This document shows, piece after piece, positions 37,505-47,964 of a DNA stretch of 64,000 nucleotides. This stretch comes from Chiridota heheva (lineage: Eukaryota; Echinodermata; Holothuroidea; Apodida; Chiridotidae), in contig JAIGNY010001187.1 in the NCBI GenBank assembly GCA_020152595.1, positions 215,001-279,000 of the forward strand. Reading direction: 5' to 3'. The first letter of the stretch is position 1, and every line of letters begins with the position of its first letter. The position numbers and the translations under genes were made by a program. The notes beneath the pieces are model-generated. The model made no database searches. It had not been told where the DNA came from and was given only the letters and a program-made list of their open reading frames with translations.

Positions 37505-38350
37505 TTGGGGTCAACAGGCAGGGCCGGATTAAAGCATGGGACACATGGGCACGTGCCCAGGTCCTCCCAAAATAGGGGCCCTCACAAACAAGTTCCCTTC
37601 TGTCAGGCCCAGCCCACTGTTCAAAATTTGAAATGTGTATAGGGCCTGCCCAACACTATAACAAAAACATAATGATTGCCTCTAATTTTGGTGAGAAATC
37701 AAAACTTCCTCACCGTCAGGTGTGATTTTTCTTCCTCACCGCTGCCGTCACATTTTGAATCATTATTTACTTTATCATTGTTGTTTGATATGGTTGTCTT
37801 ACATTTTACCTGTAGCTATGCTATAAAATTATGCCATGCAGTGGCATAACACTGCGACTAGAGGCTCTTCGGCGGTTGCTAAGATGGGCCCCTTTTCTGA
37901 TTGTCTTCTCCAATGTGGGGCCTTTTTCACGGACCTTGTCAGTTGCTTAGATAGGGCACCTTTTCTGATCACCTTCCCCAATGTGGGGGCCCCTTTCATG
38001 GACCTTGGCTGTTGCTAAGATGAAGCCCCTTTTCTGATTGTCTTCTCTGATGTGAGGCCCCTTTCATGGACCTCAGAGGTTGCTAAGATGGGGCCCCTTT
38101 TCTGATCGACTTTCCTATTGTGAGGGCCTCTTTCCCGGGCCTCATCAGTTGCTAAAATGGACACCTTTTTCTCATCGCCATCCTAAAGTCATTAGGTGCT
38201 GGGGGAGAGTGGGGTTATAGTTGGAATACATAGTGTTGAAACATTATTTCTCTCCCATATATTGTATTTTTACAAGTGAAAATTTTCTGAATGGGGGCCC
38301 CACAACGGATGTGCCCAGGGCCCCCACATTTCTAAATCTAGCCCCTGCCA
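37505..38350. mobile_element. Inverted-end element with internal roughly 65-bp tandem repeats
   Basis: The start (CAGGGCCGGATTAAAGCATG, then GGGCACGTGCCCAGG) faces the end (GATGTGCCCAGGGCCCCCAC, then AAATCTAGCCCCTG) as an imperfect inverted repeat. Inside, at 37862-38180, a GTTGCTAAGATGGGGCCCCTTTTCTGATYG...TTCMTGGACCT unit repeats about five times. It is non-coding. The CAGGGG-like ends suggest a hAT-type MITE. Confidence 0.6.
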
Positions 38351-38919
38351 CTAGAGTCGTACAACTCCCCAAAAAGTAAAATGGTAAAAAAAGTCTAGAA
38401 AATATGCTTAAAGGTCCAAATATATCCCTCAATGACCCCCCTTCCCCCATCTAATCTGAAAGGCTGGCTACACTCCTGCTGAGAAATCTATTGTAAGAGT
38501 GATGTCATAACCTCATTTTCTTATGTACTATATTCAAAATTAATTTAGTTTTTCAATAATTGAAAGTTTAAAAAAAAAATTATCAGATGGTAAATCACAG
38601 TTACTGTGACTGTTTGTCAACTCTACTGACATATCCAACTTTTATAAACCACAACCCAGAGGAAAGGGGGAGGGGAGAGGGAAGCTTTGAGACTTTTGAA
38701 TGAAGGAGGAGGAGGGTTGAGGTACATGGTAAATAAACATTTTTATTTTATATCCCTCCCAAGAAAAAAATTGTTCCCTTCGCCGTTGATATCAGGGGTG
38801 TAGTCAGCTTTTTGGATTGGGGAGGTCATAGAACATTGCTAGTGGTGTGATTTTTTCTCTCTCAAATTTGTGTCAAAATAGCAGTATTTTAACTGCTAAA
38901 TTTTACTGAATAGCAAAGG

Positions 38920-39205
38920 AAGGTCATTGTCTCAAAATTTGGACCTTTTGTGCAAAATTTCTAAACCTATTAGAAAATTTATGGACCCTTGAAGTTAACT
39001 TCTGGATCTTTTGGCAAAATTTCTGGACCTTTGAGCAAACTTTCTGGACCTTTAAAGCTTATTTCTGGATCTTTTAGCAAATTTTGTGGACCTTTAAACA
39101 AAATTTCTGGACCTTTAAAGCTAATTTCTGGATCTTTCAGCTAAATGTTTGGAACTTTTAGCCAAATGTCTGGACCTATTAGCCAAATGTCTGAACCTAT
39201 TGACC
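38920..39205 (+). repeat. Tandem array of about 20-25 bp units (TTTCTGGACCTTT)
   Basis: TTTCTGGACCTTTnAGCAAA-type units repeat about a dozen times with drift (TTTCTGGATCTTTTAGC, TGTCTGGACCTATTAGCC). The flanks carry ATCAGGGGTGTAGTCAGC (38790), suggesting that it is an internal satellite of a hAT-like element. Confidence 0.7.
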
Positions 39206-39289
39206 TTCTAAGGAGTCATGGGGAGGGTAGAACGAGCGGTTGACCCCCTTGCTCTACACCATTGATAAAGATAATACTTTCTTCACCAC

Positions 39290-39490
39290 GGATTCCTTTC
39301 ACTTTTCCCGGGGGGTGTTGTTCCATACTTCAGTGGTAGGTATGTGCCGCCCAAGGAATTCAAAAATTTTCAGACCTGCAGTATGACAGATTTGGGTTTT
39401 TTGATACCTGCTCTATGAAAAGTATGAAGAAAATCACCATCTCGGGCCGCACATATACCTCACATATGGAACTGCCCCCTCCTTCACCCT
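39290..39490 (-). repeat. Dispersed repeat K, copy 3 (partial, reversed)
   Basis: The reverse strand shows GGCAGTTCCATATGTGAGGTATATGTGCGG, TTTTTCATACTTTTCATAGAGCAGG and TACTGCAGGTCTGAAAATTTTTG. It matches the order in copies 1 and 2 but is shorter. Confidence 0.6.
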
Positions 39491-40806
39491 TCCTTCATCA
39501 CTTTCCTCTCTCATTTTAGATTAATAGGCAGGACCACTGAACTAATCCTTCAATTAGTGATATTAGCAGACTGAGAAGCAGACTTCTATTTTTTGCTGGT
39601 CTTAAATGATTAGTTTGCCTTATTCAATTCTTGTAAATTTTCATGGTGGCAATCAAAGGTTGATTCAGCCATAAATGTTGATACAGCTCATATATCATGC
39701 TTAATTAATTTCTCTCATGCACCAATTACACACACAGCCAAATTTAATTTGAAATTGTCTGGCTGACACAATCAGATTGTTGTAATGTTTGTTAGTTGAG
39801 GTAGGGAGTTGTTATTTAGAACTAAATGACAACTCCCTGCTTGAGGTTTAGCTGCACAGATACTGTAACACTTGGGGTATAATTGATTGGCTATAAAAAA
39901 GTACCAATAAATGTTTGGTTTTAATGTTCTTTTTGAATGCAACAAATATTATGAGTGCAGGGGTGTAAGTAATCAACCTTTCTAACTAGGGGACCCGTCG
40001 CTGAGGGGAAATGGCTTGATGGCCTGAACTATTTTCGAAACATTTAATTGAAGAGCAAAAGAAAAAGGTGATTGTCTCCAGATCTGGACCTATTAAAAAA
40101 AAACAATTTTCTGGACCTTTTTCACCTTATTGTATTTCCCTTCTTTTGGTGTGGATGGGCAGAAGGGAGGAGAGAGGGAGAAGGTGGGGAGGGGAAGTGC
40201 ACAATTATTTTGGCAAACTTAGCTTACTTCACCCATAGATTGTCTTTAAATTTTGTAACTATCTCATTTAGTTTCAAAGCCAGACCCTAAAATTTAAAAG
40301 GCCATTTGTTGGGATTAAAATGTGGCGGCATACATTTTATACAAAAGCATTACTGATTGGGATATCAATGTAAGTGCACTTGAACCATTGTGTTTTGACC
40401 AACCAAAAACACAAATTGATATATATTTACCTCCACGTTAGAGACAATATTTAAACTGGCCTTTAAACATTTGATAACGCATTATCAAAAATAAGATTTT
40501 TACTGGTAGGTTTTTTTTCAAGATTCTCTGTAACATGTTTCTATGGGTTTTTTGTCTCCAATGTAATGGTGCAGAAACTCAAGTGTTTTGAAAAATGAGG
40601 CTAGAAATCATGTATCATGGAAAAGAGTTCAAATGACACTTGACATACTGGAAACATGTGACTTCACCCTTTAGAATGTCTAGACATGTCTCACATTACC
40701 GTAGCAATCAAGACATTCAAACATTCACGTGGAACATTCAATGTACACTGGATGTAATGCCAAGTGGGAAAAAAGTGATCTGTTTAAAGCTCTAGGAAGT
40801 GCATTA

Positions 40807-41134
40807 TGCACTTGTCAGTTGTATGACTCGCCCCTACTTCTTCCCCCCCCCCTTCTGGCAATGTCAGTCAAAGGTGAGTCATTGACATATGAAATAGTGA
40901 CTCACATGAGCGTGAGTACCAAATTGTCAGTCACCAGAGTGACTCTGGGGTGGGTCAATTTACTTTAGACCCATTGACTTTGTACAGGTGATTGATTTGG
41001 GGTAAATCATTTCACAAAAATGTCAGTCACCTAAGTGACTGTGCATCAATGTACATGTTTTGTCCACCCACTTTAGTGCAATGACTCACCTTGTCCAGGG
41101 GCGTAGATGTGAGTCACACAACTGACAAGTGCAA
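40807..41134 (+). mobile_element. Harbinger-like MITE, copy 3
   Basis: TTA flanks it on both sides (40804-40806 and 41135-41137). The ends are TGCACTTGTCAGTTGTATGA and CAACTGACAAGTGCAA. It has four TGASTCA heptamers. An internal C tract (about 40843-40852) is private to this copy. Confidence 0.85.
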
Positions 41135-41199
41135 TTAGCCATAGAGTGTCAATCTAAAGAAAGGTACCGCACAATCTAATCTCAGAGACAGGGCGGTTT

Positions 41200-41380
41200 G
41201 CTGTGTCATTGGGTAAGACACTTGCTCCAGTTCTAAAATGAGCACCCTGAGCTTCAGCTGGGGAGTAAACCTGCGATGCACTGGTGTCCCATCCAGGGGA
41301 AGTCAAGTACTCTTCTTTGCTTAGCACCATGGAAACTTTATAAGCACCAGCTCTACAATCCCTCTGGGCGTGATGGGATT
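41200..41380 (+). repeat. SINE family S, copy 3 (truncated, no tRNA head)
   Basis: Plus strand: GTGTCATTGGGTAAGACACTTGCTC, AAAATGAGCACC, GGGGAGTAAACCTGCGATGCACTGG, CATCCAGGGGAAGT, GCACCATGGAAACTTTATAAGCACCAGC. It follows the body order of copies 1 and 2 in opposite orientation. Confidence 0.65.
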
Positions 41381-41727
41381 TATCTTGAACTAACTTTGCT
41401 CAGCTCTGACCCCTAAAGTTTCTCAAATACAAAACCATTAAAGAATGTATTATAGAATTGTTGACAACTAGGTACTGCACAAGCCACCTCCACCACTCAA
41501 TGCATGGAAAGTCCGTCACAAGTTTAAAATATTGTGTAAGTAAATCAGCACATGAAGATCTTCAAAAAACCACCATCTGGATGGATGGAGGTTTTTTGGT
41601 TGTTTCGTCCATGATCATAGATCCAGGGGTAATCATAGCCCCTCATACATAAGCCTGGTTCCTCTCACTTTCTTGTTTTTGGAGATCAACACTATTGCTT
41701 GCTTGCATGATATACTTGTAGAACATG

Positions 41728-44700
41728 TTTGTTTGTTTGTTTGATGAGGTCTTAACGGCACCACGACAACGAAGGTCAAATTGTGCCTGAGAGGTCAGAT
41801 CATTTTAGAGGTAGTAAGGAAAGAGACCAGGGGAAGAATGAGAGAAATTCAAGAACAAAAGCCAGAAAGCTGTGATCGAGAGAGGAGGTGCATGGGTAAA
41901 ACTAAAAACAAAGTAGAGAGGGGGTGGAAGAGGAGGATTAAATATGGTTGTAGAGGGATGCATGCTGAAGGAAGGAGACTATTTTATCTGGAGGATTTTT
42001 TGGAAGAACTCAGCAATTGAGTTGTGGGGAGCGAGAGAAGCTCTGGGAAGGTTGTACAGGGGGCAAGCAAGGAGAACGTGTTGGATTGTAAGGATGCAGT
42101 GGCAATTGTTACAGAGGGGTTGGGGAACCAATAAGGAGGTGGGAGTGAGTGAGGTGGGTGTGACCAATTCTAAGGCGGGTAATATGAAGCGTTGTCGATC
42201 GAGAAAGGTTGTTGATGGTGGATTTGATTGGGATTGTGGGCTGGATAACATGGAGTTTGTTATCAATTTGGAAGTTCCATAAGGTTTGCCAGCGGTCACG
42301 AACAAGAGAAGCGATAAAGCGGTTTGATGTCAGAGAGGGTTTTGGGAAAAGGGGAAGGGAGGAGGTTAAGGGCAAGCTTAGCGGCTGTATCAGCCCTGTC
42401 ATTGCCAGGGATGCCAACATGGCTGGGTATCCAGAAGAAAGAACACTTTTCCTGCAGAGGGTGGGAGAAAAGAGTTTCGGAGGAGGAGGTGGCAGGTGAG
42501 GTTATCCCATTTAAGATTAAGTAATGAAGTAAGAACAGCCTTTGAGTCAGAGAAAATGGCAAAGTGACTAAGAGGAGAGTACTCAATAAAGTTGAGGGCG
42601 AGAGAATGGCCTTAGCCTCGGCTGAAAAGATGGATGAGTGGTCAGGAAGTCTGCTACTGAGGGTGATGTCTTGGATGATGGCAGCAGCAGCTGTCTTGTT
42701 GCCTTCCTTGGAGCCATCAGTATAGATGGAGGTGTAATTTGAGAGTTGGTCTTTGATTTGGTTGTGGAGATTGATGAAGAGATTAGGGTGAGTTTGAGTT
42801 TTGTTATAAGTGGAGAGGTCTAGGTGGACAGAAGGAAGGGGGTGGCCCAAGGCGGAAAAGTGGGCCAGGAATAGGTGCCGAGAGTGGCGGGGTTGATGCC
42901 AAGTTGAAAGAGGTCTGATTTAATGCGTAAGCTGAAGGGGCGATAGGGTTTTAGTCCTATCAAAGAGGGAGGAGAAATTGGGGTACCTAATGAGGTTGTA
43001 AACAGGGTTCTGGGTGTTGGTGAGGACTCTAAAAGCATAGGAGAGGCTAAGCTGTTTACATCTAAGTAGAAAGGGGTTCGTTGGCTTCAACATGAAGGCT
43101 AGTGATTGGGGAGGTCCTGTAGGCTCCTAGACAAAGCCTGAGGGCTTCATTTTGGATGGTGTTAATGTGGTTGAGGTATGAGTTGTGAGCGACACAGTAA
43201 ACAATATTGCCATAGTCAAGCTTAGCACGAATGGTGAGCCTGAAAATTTTGAGGAGAGCATAGCGGTTCGCTCCCCAAGTAGTGTTGGAGAGCAGTCGGA
43301 GGAGGTTGAGGGAGCTATTGCATTTTAGTTTCAGGTTGGTGATGTGTGGCTTGTAGGTGAGCTTGGGGTCTAGAGTAAGACCAAGGAACTTTGTGTTTTC
43401 AACTTTAGGGATGCGATTCCCATTGAGCACAAAGTTCGGGTTGGGGTGGAGGTTGTTGAAATGACAAAAGTGCATGCAGACTGTCTTGTCTTTGGAGAAT
43501 CTAAAACCGTTATTGTTGCTCCAGACTTGCAGCTGATTGAGGCTGGTTTGAAGCCTATTTTCAACAATAGGAAAGCTAGGGAGGAGTAGAAGATGGTGAA
43601 GTCATCCACGTAGAGAGGGCACGCTTGATGCTGGGGCCAAGGTCATTCCCGATGTCATTAATGCTCAGGTTGAAGAGAGTGGGGAGAGGATGCTGCCTTG
43701 GGGGACGCCCTCTTCTTGGGGGTACGGCTTGGAGAGGGTGTGGCCAATACGAACTTGGAACTGCCTGGGTGAGAGGAAGTTTTGAATAAAGATGGGGAGG
43801 TGGCCTCTGAGGCCAATGGTGTGAAGTTTCGGGTAATGCCGTATTTCCAAGTAGTGTCGAAAGCTTTCTCGAGGTCAAAAATATGGCAATGAGGTGTTCC
43901 TTTTTGCAAAGGATTCCCCGGATAGCGAGGATTCTGTTGGTCTCGAGGAACCAGTTTAGTCTCTGATTAATGATCTTTTCCATAATTTTACAGAGACAGC
44001 AAGTAAAGGCGATGGGTCGGTAGCTGGTGGGGTCGGTGCTATCCTTCCCGGTTTAAGGACGGGATGACAATAGCTGTCCTCCAGATAGGGGAAAGGAGTG
44101 TGAGGACCAAATGTGGTTGAAGATGGTGAGTAGGGTAGTGGTGGCTTTGATGGGGAGGTGTTTCAGAAACTGATAGGGGATGTTATCTGGGCCCTTGGAG
44201 GTGCAGCCAGCCGCTGATGGCTTGGTTTAATTCAGAAAGGGTGAGAGGGGTGTTGTAGCTTTGGAGTTGTCAGAGGGAAAAGTGATTCTCGGGCTTCATC
44301 GCAAGCTTTTTGATTTTGAAAGCATTGGAGTAGTTGGTCGAGGCCGAGATGTTGCTGAAAGAGGCGGCGAGGTGGTCAACGATGTCTTTTTGCAGTGAGA
44401 AGGTCTCCATTCCAAGAGAGATGGGAGATGGAAGATTTGCCTACTCTGCCGTGGAAGCTGTTAACCATTCTCCAAATCTTCTTAGTGGGGTGTTGGTGGT
44501 GAGAGAAGAGATAAAGTTGTTCCAAGTGTTGGTTTTACTGTCCTTGATAGTGCGTCTGGCCTTGGCACGGCTGATGCGAAAGAGGTTAAGGTTATGGGTG
44601 GTCGGGTTAGTTTTAAAGTTCCTGAGGGATCTTTTCCTGTTCTTGATGGCGGTTTTGCAGTCATCTGAGAACCAGGGTTGGGGGATGATTTGGGGTTTGG

Positions 44701-44939
44701 AGGTTTTGGGAATTGAGCAGGTGGCGATGTTGATAAGGATATTACTGAAGTTAGACATGGGATCCTCATCCTCGAGAAGATGGGGAGAGGTGTGAGTCAC
44801 AGAGGGTTTCAAAAGGGACCAGTCAGCCTTGTCGAGGTTCCAGTTGGGGGTGTGCTCAGTGGGGATTTGAAGATTGGAGTGTATAAGAAGAGGGTAATGA
44901 TCACTACCACAGAGGTCAGCAGTGACTCTCCAACTAAAG
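41728..44939 (-). mobile_element. 5'-truncated I-like LINE with RT and RNase H, decayed
   Basis: The minus strand reads, in order: the end of the endonuclease (GSDHYPLLI, about 44890), a linker, RT segments GPDNIPYQFLKHLP (about 44190), TDPTSYRPIAFTCC, KIMEKIINQRL (about 43980), DLEKAFDTTWKYGI (about 43880), EGVPQGSILSPL (about 43690) and MDDFTIFYSS (about 43600). Then comes the post-palm NTKFLGLTLDPKLTYKPHI (about 43390) and RNase H, with IYTDGSKEGNKTAAAAII (about 42735) and WIPSHVGIPGNDRADTAAKL (about 42420). An RNase H after RT marks the I-like groups. Many frameshifts break the frame. TAGAACATG at 41719-41727 and 44940-44948 is the target duplication. A (CAAA)n-like tail lies at 41727-41742. 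About 3.2 kb remain. Confidence 0.92.
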
Positions 44940-44973
44940 TAGAACATGTAGCTGATAGGTGCATGATGCTAGG

Positions 44974-45424
44974 CAATTGACGTCTCCAAGTTGGGAAATA
45001 TGCCACACCCACCATAGCAATGCGGTAACTAGGTGGGGCAAACAAAGCTAATATCCGTAATCATGCATGACCATTGCATTGACATTTCGATGTTCATGTG
45101 TCCTGTGGCACGTTTTGATTTATTTATGGCACTTCTTGGGATCTTTCAAGTTTTTGGCAAAAGTAGTAAAAAAAACTATGTTGCTAACCATTCCAGGTAA
45201 TGGGAATCGGAGTTACAAAGCTCATAGCGGGCCCATAGGTGCAATTTTTGTTCATTATCTTGTCATCACTCAGTCTGTGTGTGCAGAAATTTTGTTTTGT
45301 GCAGTAAGTTGCATTGACTGCATGATCACGCATTGCTAGCTGTACTGTACCAGTACCATGTAAGAGATTTGCCCCACTTAGTTACGCAGATTTTGTTGCT
45401 AGGCAAATTCGTGTGGTGATTGGT
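44974..45424 (+). repeat. Dispersed repeat D, copy 2
   Basis: It matches 3356-3801 along its length, including GCCACACCCACCATAGCAATGCGG, GACCATTGCATTGACATTTCGATGTTCA, GGTAATGGGAATC and CTAGCTGTACTGTACCAGTA. It lies just right of the LINE insertion, inside the DIS3 intron. Confidence 0.7.
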
Positions 45425-45665
45425 TTAAAAAGCTGTCAATCATTTAGCTAAGAGAGAATAATTGTCCAATTCAACTCTAAAGCTTTGTCATGTTTAAATT
45501 CAGATTCATGAACTAGTAGGCAATATTAGCTCAAATGTTTAAAAATCCAATAAAAACCATAAAAATGGTGAAAATTCCCATATGATACCAATTAATCATT
45601 TTATGCTAACAAGACCCCCAGCAAAGTCATCTTCCAATCTTCCAAAAAATTACTACATTTTATTT

Positions 45666-46318
45666 TTAACAATATTATGCCATAAGACTGTCAAAATATT
45701 ATGCCATAAGATTGTCAAAATATTACGCCACAAGACTGTCAAAATATTATGCCACAAGACTCAAAATAGTATGCCACCAAACTCAAAATATTATGCCACA
45801 AGACTGTCAAAATATTATGCCACAAGACTGTCAAAATATTATAGCACAAGACTGTCAAAATATTATGCCACAAGACTGTCAAAATATTATGCCACAAGAC
45901 TGTCAAAATACTATGCCACAAGACTGTCAAAATATTATGGCACAAGACTGTCAAAATATTATGCCACAAGCCTGTCAAAATATCATGCCACAAGACTGTC
46001 AAAATATTATGGCACAAGACTGTCAAAATATCATGGCACAAGACTGTCAAAATATTATGGCACAAGACTGTCAAAATATTATGGCACAAGACTGTCAAAA
46101 TATTATGGCACAAGACTGTCAAAATATTATGCCACAAGACTGTCAAAATATTATGCCACAAGACTGTCAAAATATTATGCCACAAGACTGTCAAAATATT
46201 ATGGCACAAGACTGTCAAAATATTATGCCACAAGACTGTCAAAATATCATGGCACAAGACTGTCAAAATATTATGCCACAAGACTGTCAAAATATTATGC
46301 CACAAGACTGTCAAAACG
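45666..46318 (+). repeat. 24-bp tandem array in the DIS3 intron
   Basis: TATTATGCCACAAGACTGTCAAAA repeats about 27 times. A common variant has GGCACAAG in place of GCCACAAG. Because 24 is a multiple of three and the unit lacks stops in some frames, long frames arise on both strands (246 and 233 codons +, 197 codons -). The protein repeats are octapeptides such as NIMPQDCQ. These are by-products, with no sign of selection for coding. Confidence 0.95.
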
Positions 46319-46939
46319 ATAACATCTATCATCTAGGCAAAAATCCACATAAAAAAAAAAGGTGCCCATTTATTGCCCATGTGGCGGTCTGTATGTATCA
46401 CAAGGTTTTGTAGAAGGTTTCTCTAAATATAAAGGTGTGACTAACATTAACAAACACACCTGCTCTTCTAATATGAAGGTTTGACAGCTTATCATCACCT
46501 AGAAATAGATACCGTTGCAGTTTTGTTGCCAACATAGGAATAAACAATGAATGACGGTCATAAAGCACTATAGCAGCTGGATAGTTATGATAAAATATAC
46601 AATAAAATTCAACATTTCTGATTGGTCAAACACAAATACCGACAACCAATCAATAACCTCCACGGAAGCCTTTGACTAGCACACTGTACACATTGCATAC
46701 AGTACATACTTAATTAGAAACAATAAACAACAGGATGTGACATGAAAGATATGAACATCGCAATTTTACAAATTTTACTTAGACGAGATTCCCTCTTTAA
46801 AGTTTTCCAAAAGAAATTCTCAAGAAAATGTTATACAGCCTATGATTTGCTTTGAACTTTAAAATACAAAAAAATATTGCGATCATTAAATGACGCTTTT
46901 GATTAATGTGTTAATTAAAAACTAATGGTGAGGCGGATT

Positions 46940-47061
46940 GTTTATATGTGTACTTAATGCACAAGTCAAAGGATTTTGACCAGAGTAGAATGACCTGACT
47001 TTAGGAGGGTCATTCGGGAGCACAAATTCCTTTGAACCGTGCATTAAATACTCATATAAAC
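46940..47061. repeat. Short palindromic element (122 bp)
   Basis: GTTTATATGTGTACTTAATGCAC at the left pairs with GTGCATTAAATACTCATATAAAC at the right. The inner GTCAAAGGA and TCCTTTGAAC also pair. The centre is about 50 bp. A further TTAATGCACAG copy lies at about 47249. It looks like a small fold-back element. Confidence 0.65.
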
Positions 47062-47405
47062 ATGATGCCAAAAACATTGATCTTTTTTATAAAATTTCAG
47101 TGTTAGATTGTTTAAAATACATCAAATCAACAAAAAAGAATGAAAAACGAGAAAAGTTTACTTCAATTTTTCGCTTTGTTAAGAAATTCACCTGTTGTGA
47201 AAATGGATTAAACCAAATACTGAAGGCCGTGCATTATGGGAATTTAATGCACAGTTCATGACAAAGCAAACAAATACTCCATAGAAATTTTATAAAATCT
47301 TTTGTGAAAGGGGTTGGATTTAACACCCTTTCCCTCTATTTTTTTTTAAATTGCCAATAAAATTTGAATGTAGGCACAATTTTTTTCTTCTCCAAGTTAG
47401 GTTAA

Positions 47406-47964
47406 AGGATTAGTTCAGGGGTCAAGCAAGTCCATCTTATATAAAAGAGGATTTAGAAACAAAATGGCGAAGAAAGCATTCAAGTTTAAAGTTCGGTATA
47501 ATTTGTGTAGAAATGACTGAAATCAAGACTCAGTGAGCTATGATGTCACAGCCTCAGATTCCTCAAAGTCATTATGTATTATGTCATATTTTCTCCTGCA
47601 GTTTTGTGGCTTAAAAACCATTGGATATGTCAGGAAAGTAATTAAACATAACCTCGTAAGGATAATGATAATTAACTACCTGAAGAAAGCTCAAGGAAAA
47701 ATAATTTAAATAGTAAAAAAACTCAAATCAATTTTCTTTAAAATAAATTATCAATTTTTAACAATTGTTAAGGATGAGAAAACTTATCTCCCATAGAACT
47801 CTGAGGCTTGCTACACCAGTCATTTCTACACAGATAAGACATAGCTTTAAACTTGAATATCTCCTGAACAGAATAAGATTTTTGAATGCTTTCTTCACCA
47901 TTTTGTTTTTTTTTGAAGTCCTCTTTCAAATAAGATGGACTTGCTTGACCACTGAACAAATCCT
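47406..47964. mobile_element. TTAA-flanked fold-back element A, copy 4
   Basis: TTAA is at 47402-47405 and 47965-47968. The ends are AGGATTAGTTCAGGGGTCAAG and CTTGACCACTGAACAAATCCT. The arms carry AAGTCCATCTTATATAAAAG and its complement. No credible coding frame. Confidence 0.88.

Noticed and set aside
39803-39838. Helitron 3' end
   Set aside because: There is a strong hairpin, but no CTRR at the expected distance and no conserved 5' TC end; kept only as a low-weight observation.
41781-42524. Plus-strand frames of 66-112 codons
   Set aside because: Antisense shadows of the LINE RNase H region.
45582-46413. Long open frames (246, 233 and 197 codons) as possible repeat proteins
   Set aside because: They are translations of the 24-bp array in three frames with no frame preference, lying in a DIS3 intron.
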